A stretch of 64,000 nucleotides of DNA from Odontocerum albicorne (taxonomy: Eukaryota > Arthropoda > Insecta > Trichoptera > Odontoceridae). The notes beneath the pieces are model-generated. The model was not told the DNA's origin. It saw only the letters and a list, made by a program, of their open reading frames with translations, and ran no database searches. Numbering within the stretch: position 1 is the first letter of the stretch; each line of letters opens with the position of its first letter. The position numbers were made by a program, and so were the translations under genes. Below are positions 21,150 to 32,897 of this stretch, in pieces. Location of the stretch: positions 6,364,251-6,428,250 of the forward strand of contig OX463838.1 of assembly GCA_949825065.1 (NCBI GenBank), written 5' to 3'.

Positions 21150-21530
21150 ATTTATAACAAAATACGGAAGGAAGTGATTAGGGTTTAATGTGAATATAAG
21201 GCAGATGTGCTAAGTAAGATGAAGAGGAGCACTGTACGATATTTCAGGTATATATTGTAGAACGAATTAATAAATGAATACTAACAATACAAACATTAAG
21301 TACAAATGTGAGAAGTAGAAACAATTAAAGTATGGTTAGATTGAGTAAATTATATTTAGAAAGAAGGAAACGTTAAAAATCAAAGAAACCGTGGGAGTTG
21401 TATGAGGAGGTGTAGTAATGACAAGGAGACAAAGGATGTATGTTGAAATAGAAAAGTCTGATGATGTGTATTATCCGCTTATCCCTATAAGGAAATGGTG
21501 GGATTGTTTGTATATATGTATAGATTTATG
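21150..21530 (+). mobile_element. LINE-A fragment
   Basis: Runs from AAATACGGAAGGAAGTGATT through AAGATGAAGAGGAGCACTGT and CCGTGGGAGTTGTATGAGGA to AAATGGTGGGATTG. Longer than most copies, reaching upstream of the ERM motif, but with many frame changes. Confidence 0.7.
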
Positions 21531-22026
21531 AAAGATAGAAAGCAAGTGCAGGTAAGTTTGTTCGTAAAAATATTTTTGAATATTTAATAATGAATTACTT
21601 TGTTATTCTACTAAGAACATTAATTCTCACTACACGTGTTTCTTCTTCCTAGCCCGAAGCTTTCTTTGCTCTTTTTTTGCACTATTACTATTGAATTCCT
21701 TAAAGTATTATGGATATTTCTCGACCGGAAGGAAGTTAAAAGATAAAGCTTGACTTTTTGAAAGCTTCATTATTGAATGTATTTTCTTCCCCTTTATCTT
21801 GAGATATATTCGTATATACAATTTCAGAATGTGTTAATGTATATACATACAATGTTGCTATCAACAAACCTTTATTTATTTAAATTCCACATGACCTATT
21901 TAGGAACCTTAACAGCATTTTTTTAGATCCGCTGTTTTTGATAAGGTGCTACAATTGACATCGAAAACGTGAAAACTCATAAACTTTTCATTCTGTTCAC
22001 TTAAATTTTCCAAGACTCTCGTATCA
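21531..22026. other. No gene seen
   Basis: AT-rich spacer. Confidence 0.45.
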
Positions 22027-22302
22027 ATGAAAAATGTCTATTCTTTAGGAGCATATCCTGAAATTGGCAACCCTCAACTGCCAGTTAACAAAAAGCGACC
22101 CGGTCTTTTACTCTCATATCGAGCAGTAAATCGGCCATATACTAGTAATAATATTATCAATATTTCTTCTGGAGGGAGAACATTTTCCGTTCAAAATGTG
22201 GCCACATTTCTTTTTATGATAGAAGTGCTATGGAAAAAAATAACAAATAATCGAATTCCGCATCAATCCTCGTATTTCAGCGATGAAGTGAAACAGAAAT
22301 GA
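22027..22302 (+). CDS. Unrecognised 91-codon frame, doubtful
   Basis: Starts with ATG and is open for 91 codons (GAYPEIGNPQLPVNKKRPGL near the start; a hydrophobic FLFMIEVLW segment near residue 60). No domain, no repeat copy in the window, and no neighbour that helps. In an AT-rich 64-kb window one such frame can arise by chance. Listed only because it begins with ATG, is uninterrupted and is not part of a known repeat. Confidence 0.15.
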   Translation: MKNVYSLGAYPEIGNPQLPVNKKRPGLLLSYRAVNRPYTSNNIINISSGGRTFSVQNVATFLFMIEVLWKKITNNRIPHQSSYFSDEVKQK

Positions 22303-22509
22303 AGAAATTCTCATCATTTTTTTCTATACCAACATATTTTTCGAAGAAAACTTATTATTTTTTAAATGTTCATATCATATAAACAAGGTTGAGCTTGGCA
22401 AGATGGATACGATTTAAAAACAAGCTTTTGTACCATTTTATAAAAGAATTTTATTTTCGCGTATCTAAGTTCAAAAAGGCTGTTTTATTTTTCGTTTAGA
22501 AAATATTTG
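22303..22509. other. No gene seen
   Basis: Short AT-rich spacer before LINE-A. Confidence 0.4.
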
Positions 22510-23075
22510 TTGAAATATTCCATACATACGCACCATCACACCGTTTCCCTGTCGGGGCAGACAGAGGAGAGAATGCCAAACTTTCCTTTAGTGACACACA
22601 TATTTTACCTATTTTATATACATACACCTTCTACTTCTATGATCTTGTTGGCTAGACACCTGTTACCCAACACGGAAGTTGCGGGTTCAAATTCCGATAG
22701 AGCCCAGATTTTTTTAAAAAGGATTCCAGTCTGATTTTCACTTAGGGCTTTTTAACACCTTTCTGGTTAGTTGGAAGAGATTGCCACATGGCAATGAGTC
22801 TATCAGATGTTTCTGTATACAACGGAAGTTTAATACAATACAATACCTTCTCATACAGCTCCTACGATTCTCTGACTTTTTACAATTCATACTTCCAAAA
22901 TAGAATTCACTTGATTCAACCATACTTTTCTTAGTCTTCCTCTACCACGCCTTTTAGTCACATTTACACTATATATTTGTTTGGTAAGTCTTACATAATT
23001 CATTCGTTCTACATGCCCATACCATTTAAGAGTAGCATTCTTCATCTTACTCAACACATCAGCCCCCTTAAGTTA
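22510..23075 (-). mobile_element. LINE-A 3' fragment split by a SINE
   Basis: Minus-strand LINE-A tail: CATCACACCGTTTCCCTGTC and GGGGCAGACAGAGGAGAG at the left, then after the SINE CTCATACAGCTCCTACGATT and CTTGATTCAACCATAC. The two halves are colinear with uninterrupted copies such as 63011-63530. Confidence 0.75.
22636..22850 (+). mobile_element. tRNA-derived SINE, plus orientation
   Basis: A box region TTGGCTAGACACCTGTTACC and B box GCGGGTTCAAATTCCG are followed by the body (TTAGTTGGAAGAGATTGCCA, CATGGCAATGAG) and a tail of AATAC repeats. CCTTCT occurs at both junctions in the LINE-A host, consistent with a target duplication. Same family as 10380-10571, opposite strand. Confidence 0.8.
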
Positions 23076-23169
23076 ACAAATTGAAATATTAAAAAATACA
23101 TTTTTGTTATATTCCACTTTTAGATTATGGAAAATATGGAAAAATGTTTACTTATGCAAAAATTATGTT
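23076..23169. other. Short spacer
   Basis: Nothing recognised between LINE-A and the next SINE. Confidence 0.3.
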
Positions 23170-23320
23170 GCCATCCTTCCAACGCAGAGGTTTTATTTCA
23201 GTTGGAATCCAATATGTTTAAATAAGCCTTTCTGTCTTGTTTCAATTCAGGCTTTTTTATCACGTGTCTGGTTGATTAAAAGTAATCCACACATGGTAAT
23301 ATTTTCATCGGGCTGTACTA
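23170..23320 (+). mobile_element. SINE body, diverged
   Basis: AGTTGGAATCCAATATG, then ATTCAGGCTTTTTTATCACG, TCTGGTTGATTAAAAG and CACACATGGTAATATT follow the order of the SINE body at 22720-22800 with many changes. The tRNA-like head is missing or unrecognisable. Confidence 0.55.
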
Positions 23321-24519
23321 CTTGTAACATGAGTGTTATATATTGTTATGTAATAAATGTTTTGAATAATATGTAACGAACAATCATTAACACTTTTCGA
23401 AGCATATCGCGTAAATAGAAACTAAAAACGTTGCAAATCCTGAAGAGATCACAGCAATGAAATAAAATATTCCATTAAGATACTTTAAAAGTTAAGTATT
23501 TAAGGGGAAATTCTACTCAAGAGTCGTGAATTTCAAACTTAATAAAAAAAAAACAAAAAATATTTTTCCTATACAGTTTGTTTATTGATGATTTGAAAAT
23601 GTATAAAAAAAATCAAGAGGTCATCAGGTATTATATATTGTCGCAAAAAAACGGGGTGAGCTAGTCGACATGATTGGAATCCTTTCGTAAATTTTAAATA
23701 AAAATTATACACAGTTTCTTAATAAAAAATGTTTTCATAGTTGGTACCAAAAAAAAAAAGGTATGAATTAGTGATATTGTTTCCTGCAATATATGATACA
23801 TCGCATTTCATACACTTGTGTGTTATGTAAAACCATGTTTTATTCGTTTTTTTTTTCAACATCAAAAAATATTCAAGCATGGTATATTATTTTTTCCCAG
23901 TTTCAACAACGAAGGAAAAATATTTTACGCAGTATAAACTTTCATTTATCTTTCAAATTCAACAAGACGTTATCATCGCTTACAAAATTCAGTAATTGAA
24001 AAATATTGAAGATGTTGGAAAACAAGTTCAAGAATTTCATGAGAATTTCTCTTTTAAAAGCTTGAATAAAGATGCCTGTTAAACTTTCTTTAATTTTTTT
24101 GTGAAAACTTGAAACATAGATTTTGAATAAGGGTTCATTTTACTTTTTTTTAATGAATACTGTTTTAATGTTTCTACCTCAATTACAATTAAGTTCTTTG
24201 TACTGTAATTTTTTTTTTTCGGTTTAAGTGAAAAAGGCTTTAGTAAGTTCTTTTAGTTTGGGGTATTTTTGTATTATAGATTTTTCCTTAAGTAATTATT
24301 CAAGTTGGTAAATTTTTTTAACGTTTCTTTACATATTGAGAACTATTTCTTATTAAAATAATTTTTCATACTGAACATCAGTTGGAAAATGTAACACAAT
24401 AGCGAAAAATATTTCATGTATTCAGCCCTTAACTAGTCACCTATTTGATTTGAAATATCCACCATGCTTGATAGGTTTCTTTTGCTCACTACTGAATCTT
24501 CTCTTGTCATATGTTCTTT
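23321..24519. other. No gene seen
   Basis: Very AT-rich spacer with many poly-A and poly-T runs. Small frames at 23104-23376 and 23793-23999 have no domain. Confidence 0.5.
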
Positions 24520-24760
24520 AAAAGTTCATGGACAATGAATGTGCAAGAGACGAATAATAACATATGTATCAATTGAAAAAACCTTTACGATGTCCTCTCT
24601 GCTTACCCTGAGGCACACGACAGTACGATAACGTACTGGACTTCCGTACGGAAAGTTTGAATCCCACTCTATGCTACTTCCCTCGAATGACACGGGCATT
24701 TTTTTCCGCTTAGTATTCGAAGGTATAAAAATACCTATAACTTCGGTCAAATGTATTATC
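24520..24760. other. Possible tRNA-like relic
   Basis: AAAGTTTGAATCCCACTC (24653-24670) looks like a polymerase III B box on the plus strand, but no A box at tRNA spacing is convincing. The minus-strand 74-codon frame 24526-24750 overlaps it and is not supported. Could be a decayed SINE. Confidence 0.25.
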
Positions 24761-25969
24761 TTAAAAAATAATAAGAAAATAAAAACATGTCAATCTGCTT
24801 CAATCACCTCACTTTGGTATGCCATCTGATCCAGTACAGAGGTGTGTTCGGTGAGTTTGCTGGTGTGCAACATCTCACTCACTGAAAAAAAAACCGTGGC
24901 ACAGCTTTACGACCATCGACAACAACGACCCAAATTCAACTTTATGATACGAATAATACAATAAATATTTTCCGATCCAAGTGAGTCAACAATCTAATAG
25001 CAGCTGGCGATGCCAGATAATATTCCATAATACTATCGTACGTATCATAAACTATATGAATGAAAACAAGACCATGCAAAATGGATCCAAATAACAAATC
25101 ACATTACTTTGTCATTTTTAAACATCGAAAAAGTATACCACAATTCTTCATGTGCTAAAATAACAAATGTTTTTTAAATGTTTTGTTTCGATTTTTTATT
25201 CCATTCAATCTAATATAAATCAATGTTTATTTTTGTTTTCAAAAAAGATAATATTGGTGCAAAACCAGAAATACATCTGAATTATTTTTTTAAGACATAC
25301 TTATGCATTATCTTTGCACGTATGTCGCATATTTTGACATATCTATCATTAAATTGCTTCGGGCGTGTAGAACGAATGAGATAAAAGTATGTTAAAGTAA
25401 ATATATAATGTGAACTTGATTTGTGGACGTGAAATAGGAAAACTAAGAAGAATAAATGTTGGATCAATGAAATAAAATCTTGTAAGAAAATGTTTGAAGT
25501 GCAGTATGAAAAGACGATTTTCAAATTTGTCTCACAATAAGGAAATTTGTTGTTCTGTTTTCTCTGTCTACTGAAAAAAAACGGTGTGATGGTATATCTT
25601 AATATTTCTTAGTACAACCCAAAATATAAGATTACTTTTTGAAGGTTTTTAGATATATATTTTTAACAGGTCAATCGTCGAACGAGACATAAAATGAGAA
25701 TGGTCAGTGAAGGGAAAAAGAAAAAGGGTCAAAATCTCTATTGACCCGAATCGCTTTTATGACTAGGGAGACCTTAAATTTCATCTTGGTATCCCTCAAC
25801 CAAAACGACTGGTACGAGAAGACGCCTGTTATAGGCACAACATCATCCAATGAAAGTATCGATTTTGAAGTATTTTTATAGATATGAATTTGGAATTAAA
25901 TACAAATCAAAAAGTTTTCTGACAAAGGTATTTATTTATTTTTATTTATTTAACACTTTTATTGCAAAT
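24761..25969. other. No gene seen
   Basis: AT-rich spacer. The 80-codon minus frame at 25282-25524 begins with ATG but has a repetitive, hydrophobic composition and no domain. Confidence 0.45.
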
Positions 25970-26030
25970 ACAATCTGGCGAGCTTATTGCCAGGCGGCAA
26001 TTTCTTCCAACCAACCAGACAAAAGTAAAT
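25970..26030 (-). mobile_element. SINE body fragment
   Basis: GGCGAGCTTATTGCCAGGCG and GCAATTTCTTCCAACCAACC match the 3' body of the SINE at 10390-10440 in the same (minus) orientation; the tRNA head is absent. Confidence 0.65.
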
Positions 26031-26851
26031 GAAGCAAGTTACGTGGTCGCATAAATCATTCAAATGGCTATCCATTCCCACGAAATCCATAAACATATAC
26101 GTGAGCACATGCCCACGAACCCCACAAAGACGAACAATCACCCGAACATTATTTTTCATATAAAGTGAGATATCATCAATCAAAAGGAAAGGAAGGGATG
26201 GTAGAGAGGAAAGGAAAAGAAAAATCAGGAATGAAACACGTTGTTTTACTGATTAGAAATTAAGAGGTTTTTCAGTCGCTTTTTAAAGTATGCCAAGGAA
26301 GGAAAGATACTTAGACTTTGTAAATTAACTTTTATAAGATTAATCTTTACAAAGAAAAGTTTTTGTTGGAATAAGTTATGTAAACACTAAGAATAAATGC
26401 ATATCAAAATCGAATATCGTGCTTAAACTAAATTTTCATTTATTTAATTGGAAATTAATTCGCAGAATCAAGGTTTCACTAATGTTTGCAATTCATAAAA
26501 AATACTTAATCGTAAACAAAAAAATTAATAAAAATGGGATATAAAACAAAAAAAAACTATTTCAAAATGTTAAAAAAAAAGTTTTTTAAAAATGTTTACG
26601 GAGAAACTTAAAACTAAAATAATATAATATAAATATGCAAAAACCTGTACGACGGTTGTCGTCAAAGAAAGAATACGAGAATTGAATTTTGAATACAAGA
26701 GAGCGAGAGACGAATACTTTGATTCTCTCCGAAAGTAATTCGAAATTTGAATCTCGGTGGGTCCGTCGAAACTATACTGAACGAATTTTAAATAAATAGC
26801 TTACAATTTTTGAACCGGTGTAAAAGGGGACGATGTATAAATTATATATAT
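26031..26851. other. No gene seen
   Basis: AT-rich spacer; 26650-26830 is less AT-rich (CGAATACTTTGATTCTCTCC) but unassigned. Confidence 0.4.
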
Positions 26852-26903
26852 AAACAAATTCTACATTTAGGAATATATATTTTCATAAATGTAGAATTTG
26901 TTT
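26852..26903. repeat. 18-bp inverted repeat, 16-nt loop
   Basis: AAACAAATTCTACATTTA at 26852-26869 is the exact complement of 26886-26903. It could be the core of a small MITE; the outer limits are not clear. Confidence 0.75.
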
Positions 26904-27369
26904 TACTTCCGTGAATATTTCACGGGTTGCAACTAGTTAATATTAATATTGAAAATGGAACAATTAACAAGATATATGTATTAAATTTATTAGATTTTTT
27001 TTCTGAGAGAATTGAGGGATATATGGAAAACGTCTTTCTGAAAGCACTAATAGTTAAAAAGTATGATTGTTTTACTTTCTGACATTTCGAAACGTGGGTT
27101 GATTCCTATATATAGGTCGATGAACAATCTTTCGGAGTGTGTTGCCTCAGAAAATTATCAGAAATCAACATACTAAGACTGTTCAAGACAGATGAATTTA
27201 TTAGATTACCTAAAGGCAAACCAAAACATTGGGAAAATCTAAAAGATCTTCCATTTTCTGATGAATTTCACCTTAGCATCACAATAAAAAAGAAATAAGG
27301 ATAAAGTCAGCGATAATATTCATACTTGAAAAAATAACGAACAAATCTTTTTTGAACTCTCTTTAGCAT
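26904..27369. other. No gene seen
   Basis: AT-rich spacer leading to a reverse transcriptase relic on the minus strand, whose 3' end may extend into this region. Confidence 0.4.
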
Positions 27370-27838
27370 AAGTGAATACTTAATCCCTGATGGTATAAAT
27401 ATTAAAATCCATATTTTAAATTACTATTTCAAGAACGTTAGCATGCTTACATAGTTCAGTGGTAAAATTACAACACCAAAGATCGTTTGCAAACAGCATG
27501 GTATTATTAGTGTATACACTATATCTCACATTGTTTAAAAAAATCAAGAAAATTCATAGGTCCTAGATTTGATCCCTGCGGAACACCTGACATGACATGC
27601 AATTGATCATATATAAATAGCCCATTTGAAACAAATTGGTTTCGATTTCGAAAAAAGTCAGCGAATAACGATAAAAGTGATAAGTTACAACCAAACTTCT
27701 TAGTTTTTGGAAGTGTAACTTTATTCACTTTATCAAATGTCTGCAAAGTTACTAATGCCTTATCTTTATAATTGGTGAATGCAACCAAATTAGCTTTCGT
27801 TAAGCGTTTAACTCTAGTTAAATATATCTAATTCATTA
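27370..27838 (-). pseudogene. LINE reverse transcriptase core fragment
   Basis: The minus strand encodes part of the palm: NLVAFTNYKDKALVTLQTFD with KVNKV (the FDKVNH region), FGCNLSLLSLF, NRNQFV and the diagnostic SGVPQGSNLGP. After a stop at 27519-27521 the frame shifts and MLFANDL follows at about 27479-27500. This is the F-A-D-D catalytic box with the first Asp changed to Asn. SGVPQGS-LGP is typical of jockey/CR1-like non-LTR reverse transcriptases. The frameshift, lost segment and broken catalytic box show it is inactive. Confidence 0.82.
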
Positions 27839-27842
27839 ATAC

Positions 27843-28223
27843 TTTAGGAGCTATGTCCTTAAGGGAGAGATGATGATGATTTGTTGATAAATAAAACACG
27901 TTTTCGATCGCAATGCGGAAAGAGGAATTTTATTGGTAACGTAGGTATTTATACTATTACCGCGTGTGTGTGGGAATGCGAGCAAGATATCTCGCCGTCT
28001 CGTTTCTGCATCCGCAAAACGATTAATGTCGTATGTAGGTGATAATTTATTTACGGAACTGGCGAGACAGATGTGGTGCGTTCTCGCTCTAGCATGGAAT
28101 GCGCTTCGCTCCCGGCAATGAGTTGAATGACCGGCGCGTGGACTTGGTACTTGTTTGTTTTGTATTGCTAAGGAATGCAAAGGTCATTTCATCGGTCATT
28201 GACCGCGCATATGGACGCCCACA
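27843..28223 (-). mobile_element. Solo LTR, second copy
   Basis: On the minus strand it begins TGTGGGCGTCCATATG, has a TATA box at 27944-27953 (TATAAATACC), an AATAAA signal at 27928-27933 and the same T-rich tail as 1954-2360. ATAC flanks it on both sides (27839-27842 and 28224-28227), a 4-bp target duplication. It is 381 bp; the two copies are clearly diverged. Confidence 0.7.
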
Positions 28224-28227
28224 ATAC

Positions 28228-28529
28228 CATACATTCCAGGAAAACTTAATCGATATATCATAAAAAATAATATTTTTGCAGGAGCACAAAAAAAAGTTAC
28301 TGGTCAGTAACTTTTGATATTTTGGAAGTTCACTGATTTAAAAAAGAAATATGGTGGAGTTATTAGCTCGTTGGCATGAAATGGCCAAACGATTCATTTA
28401 CGCCAAGTGACTAAAGCATTTGTAGGTGTTTTTAAGCGGCATATGGTGACTCTTGCACATCTTTTAATTCTCAAAATACTTTATAATAGTATTTTTACTA
28501 TGGTAACAGAATTATATCATTCATAGTCA
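28228..28529. other. No gene seen
   Basis: Spacer between the solo LTR and the LINE relic. Confidence 0.4.
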
Positions 28530-29240
28530 TCATTGTCAACCTGGGTCGATCTACTGCTGAATAAAAATCTCCCAAAATTTACTCCAAATAATTCGGTTTT
28601 TTCTTCGTTGGTGCCATGCGATGCTGCCATGCTTCCTGATTTAATCCATCCAGCGTACCTTCGATATTTTTCTGGCCCTCTTTATGCCTCTTGGGTAACA
28701 TTGGATTATTTTGTACTTCCATCGCGAGTCTGACATTCTGGCTACGTGTCGTGCCTATTGGCACTCCATTTTCTAGTACACCTTTATTACGATTGATATA
28801 TTGCGAATCCAAGTGTTTCATTTATGGTCTCTTTTAGTAAATTCCAACATACATTTCTCAATGCTCCTTTGTGTGGTCTGGAACTTTTGTGGGTTCTTTA
28901 CCGTGAGCGTCCATGTTTCACAACCATACATAAGTACTGGGAAAATACACTGGTTATAGGCCTTTTGTTTCAAATATATTGGGAGATTACTTTTGAAGAT
29001 ATTGTTCAAACGTCCAAATAAGCTCCATGCTAGGTTTGTCTTAGTGCTATTTCCTCGGATATGCCCCTTACAAGGGAAATACGTTAGTTCAACAAATACA
29101 CATATTCCTGGACAAATTCCAGCGGATGTTCATCTACAATTATTGGTTTTGGGGAGCGAAGCTTTTCGTCATATGTTTGGTTTTTGATATGTATAATTTT
29201 AAACCCTGCAGTTGGTGCTGAAGATCATTTGGGTGTTGTT
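28530..29240 (-). pseudogene. RTE-like LINE, C-terminal relic
   Basis: The minus strand reads IIVDEHPLEFVQEYVYL, then KSNLPIYLKQKAYNQCIFPV with LMYGCETWTLTV, and QTTQRSIEKCMLEFTKRDHK. More C-terminal are RLAMEVQNNP and a decayed GRP-type region. The CETWTLT and RSMERCMLG-type strings are standard in endonuclease-reverse transcriptase LINEs of insects (RTE-like). It covers the region after the reverse transcriptase core, with several stops. The copy at 44880-45665 belongs to the same family. Confidence 0.78.
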
Positions 29241-29552
29241 AACGAAATCGTAACAAAATTAAATAAACAATATTAACTGACATAAAGTATGTCAATATGT
29301 CGGACTAATTGAGAAATCGGATGCGCTTGGAGCAGACGTCGTTTATTTAAATTAAATTTTTAATATTCTTTTTAAGGGGAATCTTTCCGGATCTCTGAAA
29401 AATCTAAGTCGCCTTTAAAATATTACGAATTCACAAATCGGGACATAGGATGACATTTGTGTTGTTCCAAAAAGAAACGTGTTGCTAATAATAATGCTAT
29501 TCAAAGAAAATCAAATCTTTTAAATATAAAATATCATAGTTGAGTATCAAGC
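29241..29552. other. No gene seen
   Basis: AT-rich spacer before MITE copy 3. Confidence 0.4.
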
Positions 29553-30187
29553 TTAACCTTTCCTTCCCTGTGTTGGGTATCTTCTACACGTTGCTTCTAA
29601 TAACCATCAATATCTCTATAAATATTATAAATACAAGGTTAAGATTTTAGGTTTTCCTCCATAATATATTTACGCATGGATTTAAAAAATAATATTAATA
29701 ATAATCAGAATTTATCGACTACATCGTAAGTATTTCGTGAATATCGGAAACAAATTCGCATTTAAACGCTGTGAGTGCCTCAATCTTGGGTCTTGACGAT
29801 AAGTGAAAAGTATGCGGGAAGCGCGACACTATATTCGCATTTCACTTTTGCATTCGTCGCTGAATAGCGAGGAGCTCAATTGTCTCAACCTCGCAAGTGT
29901 AAGCCACGCCCGAGTTAGCCACCAACCCTGCCGTGACGCAGTAGCTGTTGAGCTGGCAACGAGACTAGATCTACGCCAGTTCCGTGAGCGTTGCCAGATG
30001 ATTTTTTAATGTTTTCAGCAAATAAATCTCAATTATCATAATTTTGAACTTCAATTATAATTAATTAAGGGGATTATCTATGAATGTTCTTAGTTTTCCG
30101 ATTTAAAATCGCTAATTTTTTATTGCGTACTCACTACCCAACACCGGAACACGCGTATTATTTTTATCACCGTAAGGGAAGGGTTAA
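29553..30187. mobile_element. piggyBac-like MITE, copy 3
   Basis: 635 bp with TTAA on both sides (29553-29556 and 30184-30187). It shares ends and nearly all of its sequence with copy 1, differing mainly near 29895-29990. CCTTTCCTTCCC and its inverted counterpart mark the ends. Non-coding. Confidence 0.88.
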
Positions 30188-30600
30188 AGATTATTCAAGA
30201 CTTCAAATAAAATGTTTTCGTATAAAATCTGGAATATGATTCAAAAGACTAAATCGAATGATGGTTCAAACAGAAATGAACTATATTTCTTGACAAAAGA
30301 AAATATTCCGAATTAATTTTCGATATTATCCCGCCAAAGTTTCACAAAAGGCTGATTCTGATCGCGCGTTAAACAATGGCATAGTCCTCGTAAGAAGATG
30401 ACTCTCAAAACTGAATTTTGATAACTTCGCGATAAAAAGGATCTGCTAAAATTATTGTGTCATCCATCATTTTGTCGAAATATACGTAAATTTCATATTG
30501 ATCGAGTATAACTCCCCACGAATCACTCATTATACTAAAAATTATTTAACCGAAATGAGCGTTCAGAAGTCACACACATTTTATTTTTACTCTAAGTAAC
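30188..30600. other. No gene seen
   Basis: AT-rich spacer. Confidence 0.4.
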
Positions 30601-30880
30601 ACAAAATGGTTCAAAAAGTACGAGTTTTTTTATTTCTTCTTCTTCTTCTTCCTCTTCTTTTAGGGTTGTTTGCCTGTTATGGTTCTGCATCATCGTTTCC
30701 ATCTCGTGACGTCAACTGCCAGGTGTCTTTTCATCTTTTGAGAGGTCATCCTGGAGGTCTGCTTGCTTGGGGGATACTGTCCCTGGCCATTCTTACGGCT
30801 CTTGGTTCCGCCATTCTGTATACGTGTTCGTTCCAAAACCTTCTTCTCTGTCGTCCCCAAGTTTTTCAATTTGATTTTGT
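30601..30880 (-). mobile_element. Possible LINE 3' end with GAA tail
   Basis: This GC-richer block ends at its left in a TTC run (CTTCTTCTTCTTCTTCC near 30637), which on the minus strand is a GAA tail. The minus strand reads RTRIQNGGTKSRKNGQG and KRHLAVDVTRWKR before a stop, reminiscent of a LINE C-terminus. The plus-strand 92-codon frame (30606-30884) contains hydrophobic stretches and starts with ATG, but the T/C-rich start suggests it is the shadow. The family is not certain. Confidence 0.35.
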
Positions 30881-31544
30881 TTAATATTTAATACAGGTTA
30901 ACTCAATAAGATCAAAGAAATTTCATAATATAATAAAATATTCTTTAACAATTTCAAAATACTCGTAATAAGAAAAGGAACAATGATTATTAACGCTTTT
31001 TTTTATTTTTTATTATTAAACAAAATAATATATGGTACAAATATTTGCCAATGCTATACCTATGTACAAATTTATTACTTAACTTATTTTATTTATATAT
31101 TATAATTTATGAACTTACTTAATCTTATTGTATATACTATGAAGTGGTTCAATTACCCTTAGATATTTTATTGAGCATCTAAATATGTTTTTTTATCGGG
31201 ATGCAAGGAGATATGAATGATATCAGTAACGGAAAATTCCTTCAACAAAGTCATTCCGTGTGCGAGTGGTGATGCTTTTAAAAGTTTGGTTTATGAATAA
31301 GACTCCAACAATAATTTCAATTCACAATGATGTAATTATCTGATACATTAAACAATATTTTGTCGATCAACAAGGGGGTCGCTATTTTTTCTGTTAGCAT
31401 TTTGTATGTACTTGTATATACAAATAGGTGCGTTGAGCTTTTCTGACGCTCAAAGATTACAATGCACTCGAGAAAAAAATACTTAATGTTTATAAAAAAA
31501 AACACCTACCGAAATTTTAATAAGGAGATTCATTTTTCAGGTTC
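30881..31544. other. No gene seen
   Basis: Very AT-rich spacer. Confidence 0.5.
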
Positions 31545-31718
31545 AGCGTAGGAGGAAGAACAGGACCAGACTGTAGTTTGGCCTTGATTTGAGGCTTTCG
31601 CTAAGTGAAAACCCGGCTGAAACGCTTAAAAAAATACTTACGACTGGAATCGATCTCATAATCCTCGGATTGAGAAAACATGCGTCTTACCAACTAGGCC
31701 ACGGAGACGTCCCGGAAA
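31545..31718 (-). mobile_element. tRNA-derived SINE
   Basis: The minus strand carries the A box GTGGCCTAGTTGGTAAGACG and a B box-like GAGATCGATTCCAG at tRNA spacing, then AAGCGTTTCAGCCGGGTTTT and a body less similar to the main family. Likely a subfamily or relative with a different body. Confidence 0.6.
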
Positions 31719-32297
31719 TCAATTTGTTTCGCTCATCAAATTAAATTGAAAAGAACGTATAACCGATATGCCATGACAAAATTTTCGATTCTTTAAAATT
31801 TTCTATTATTGAAAAACGATATTTTTTTTAAATATTCCTTTTCCTGAAATAGCATTTGGCAATGCCTTAAAATATTTTATTGGTACCGGAACATTGCGCA
31901 TCTCAAATTCTTTTTCGCAATCTAACTACCTTCGTTTGAAGCGAAATGTAATAAGATTTCTACCTCCAAAAAACCTTGAATATCCGAAAATCATTTTTTT
32001 TATCGATTATTAAGGGGAACATCTGGACTCAGTTTGATTTATTTATTATGGTTGGTTGACATACCTAGCGACCTACGAAAATTTCTTGAGTATTTTCAAT
32101 TAAATTTTTAAGATTAATGCTGTCAATTTTCAATCCGTAGAATTCCATTTAAATTAGGAAAACAAAAACTAAACATTTCGATCTTTTTGTATCGTTTTTT
32201 TATTTCTTGCCAAAATACTTGGATCCGTTTTTCACTAAAAAATGTCAATAATTCTGTATGAGAAGAATTATTTAGCTACCAAAATTACGGAAGGTCA
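31719..32297. other. No gene seen
   Basis: AT-rich spacer. Confidence 0.45.
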
Positions 32298-32790
32298 TTG
32301 ATTTAAATGGAACATACATATCGAGGTAAGGAAGAAACGGAACGCGCTTCTGGAGGGATTATGTGGACCGCATGGAGGATATAAGACTGGCAAGAATTGC
32401 TAAGACTGAAAACCCTAACAGCAAGAGATTACCAGGAAGGCCACCGAAAAGGTGGAAGGACAGCCGGACGTCATCATCCCAGGACAGCCCACTGTCACAA
32501 ATAGGCCATACAACCTAAATCAAGACGAATGAGAAAGAAAAGGATTTAAATGGAACATACATAGCGAGGTGAGGAAGAAACGGAACGCGCTTCTGGAGGG
32601 ATTATGTGGACCGCATGGAGGATATAAGACTGGCAAGAATCGCAAAGACTGAAAACCCTAACAGCAGGAGATTACCAGAAAGGCCACCGAAAAGGTGGAA
32701 GGACAGCTGGTCGTCATCATCCCAGGACAGCCCACTGTCACAAACAGGCCATACGACCTAAACCATGAGGAAGAAGAAATAGAAGATACA
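32298..32790 (+). pseudogene. LINE C-terminus, tandemly duplicated (243-bp period)
   Basis: Two nearly identical copies start at about 32301 and 32544. Each encodes GTRFWRDYVDRMEDIRLARI, AKTENPNS, then RPPKRWKDS and SSSQDSPLS before a stop. W-x-x-x-V-x-RM-x-D-x-RLA-x-IA and GRPPKRW are standard endings of insect LINE proteins. The second copy has GRPP changed to ERPP. A tandem duplication of just the 3' end is unusual for a LINE insertion and points to later unequal exchange. Confidence 0.8.
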
Positions 32791-32892
32791 TTTTTGATAA
32801 AACTTATTTCTCAAATTAGAAATAAATGATTTTAAAACATCAAAAAAATTGGACAAATATATGTTACAACGAAATAAATCTAAATAATACTC
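32791..32892. other. Short spacer
   Basis: Nothing recognised. Confidence 0.3.
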
Positions 32893-32897
32893 GTATA

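Noticed and set aside
30606..30884. 92-codon plus-strand frame with a hydrophobic, signal-peptide-like start
   Set aside because: The hydrophobic start is the translation of a TTC-rich tail; the opposite strand looks like a LINE end.
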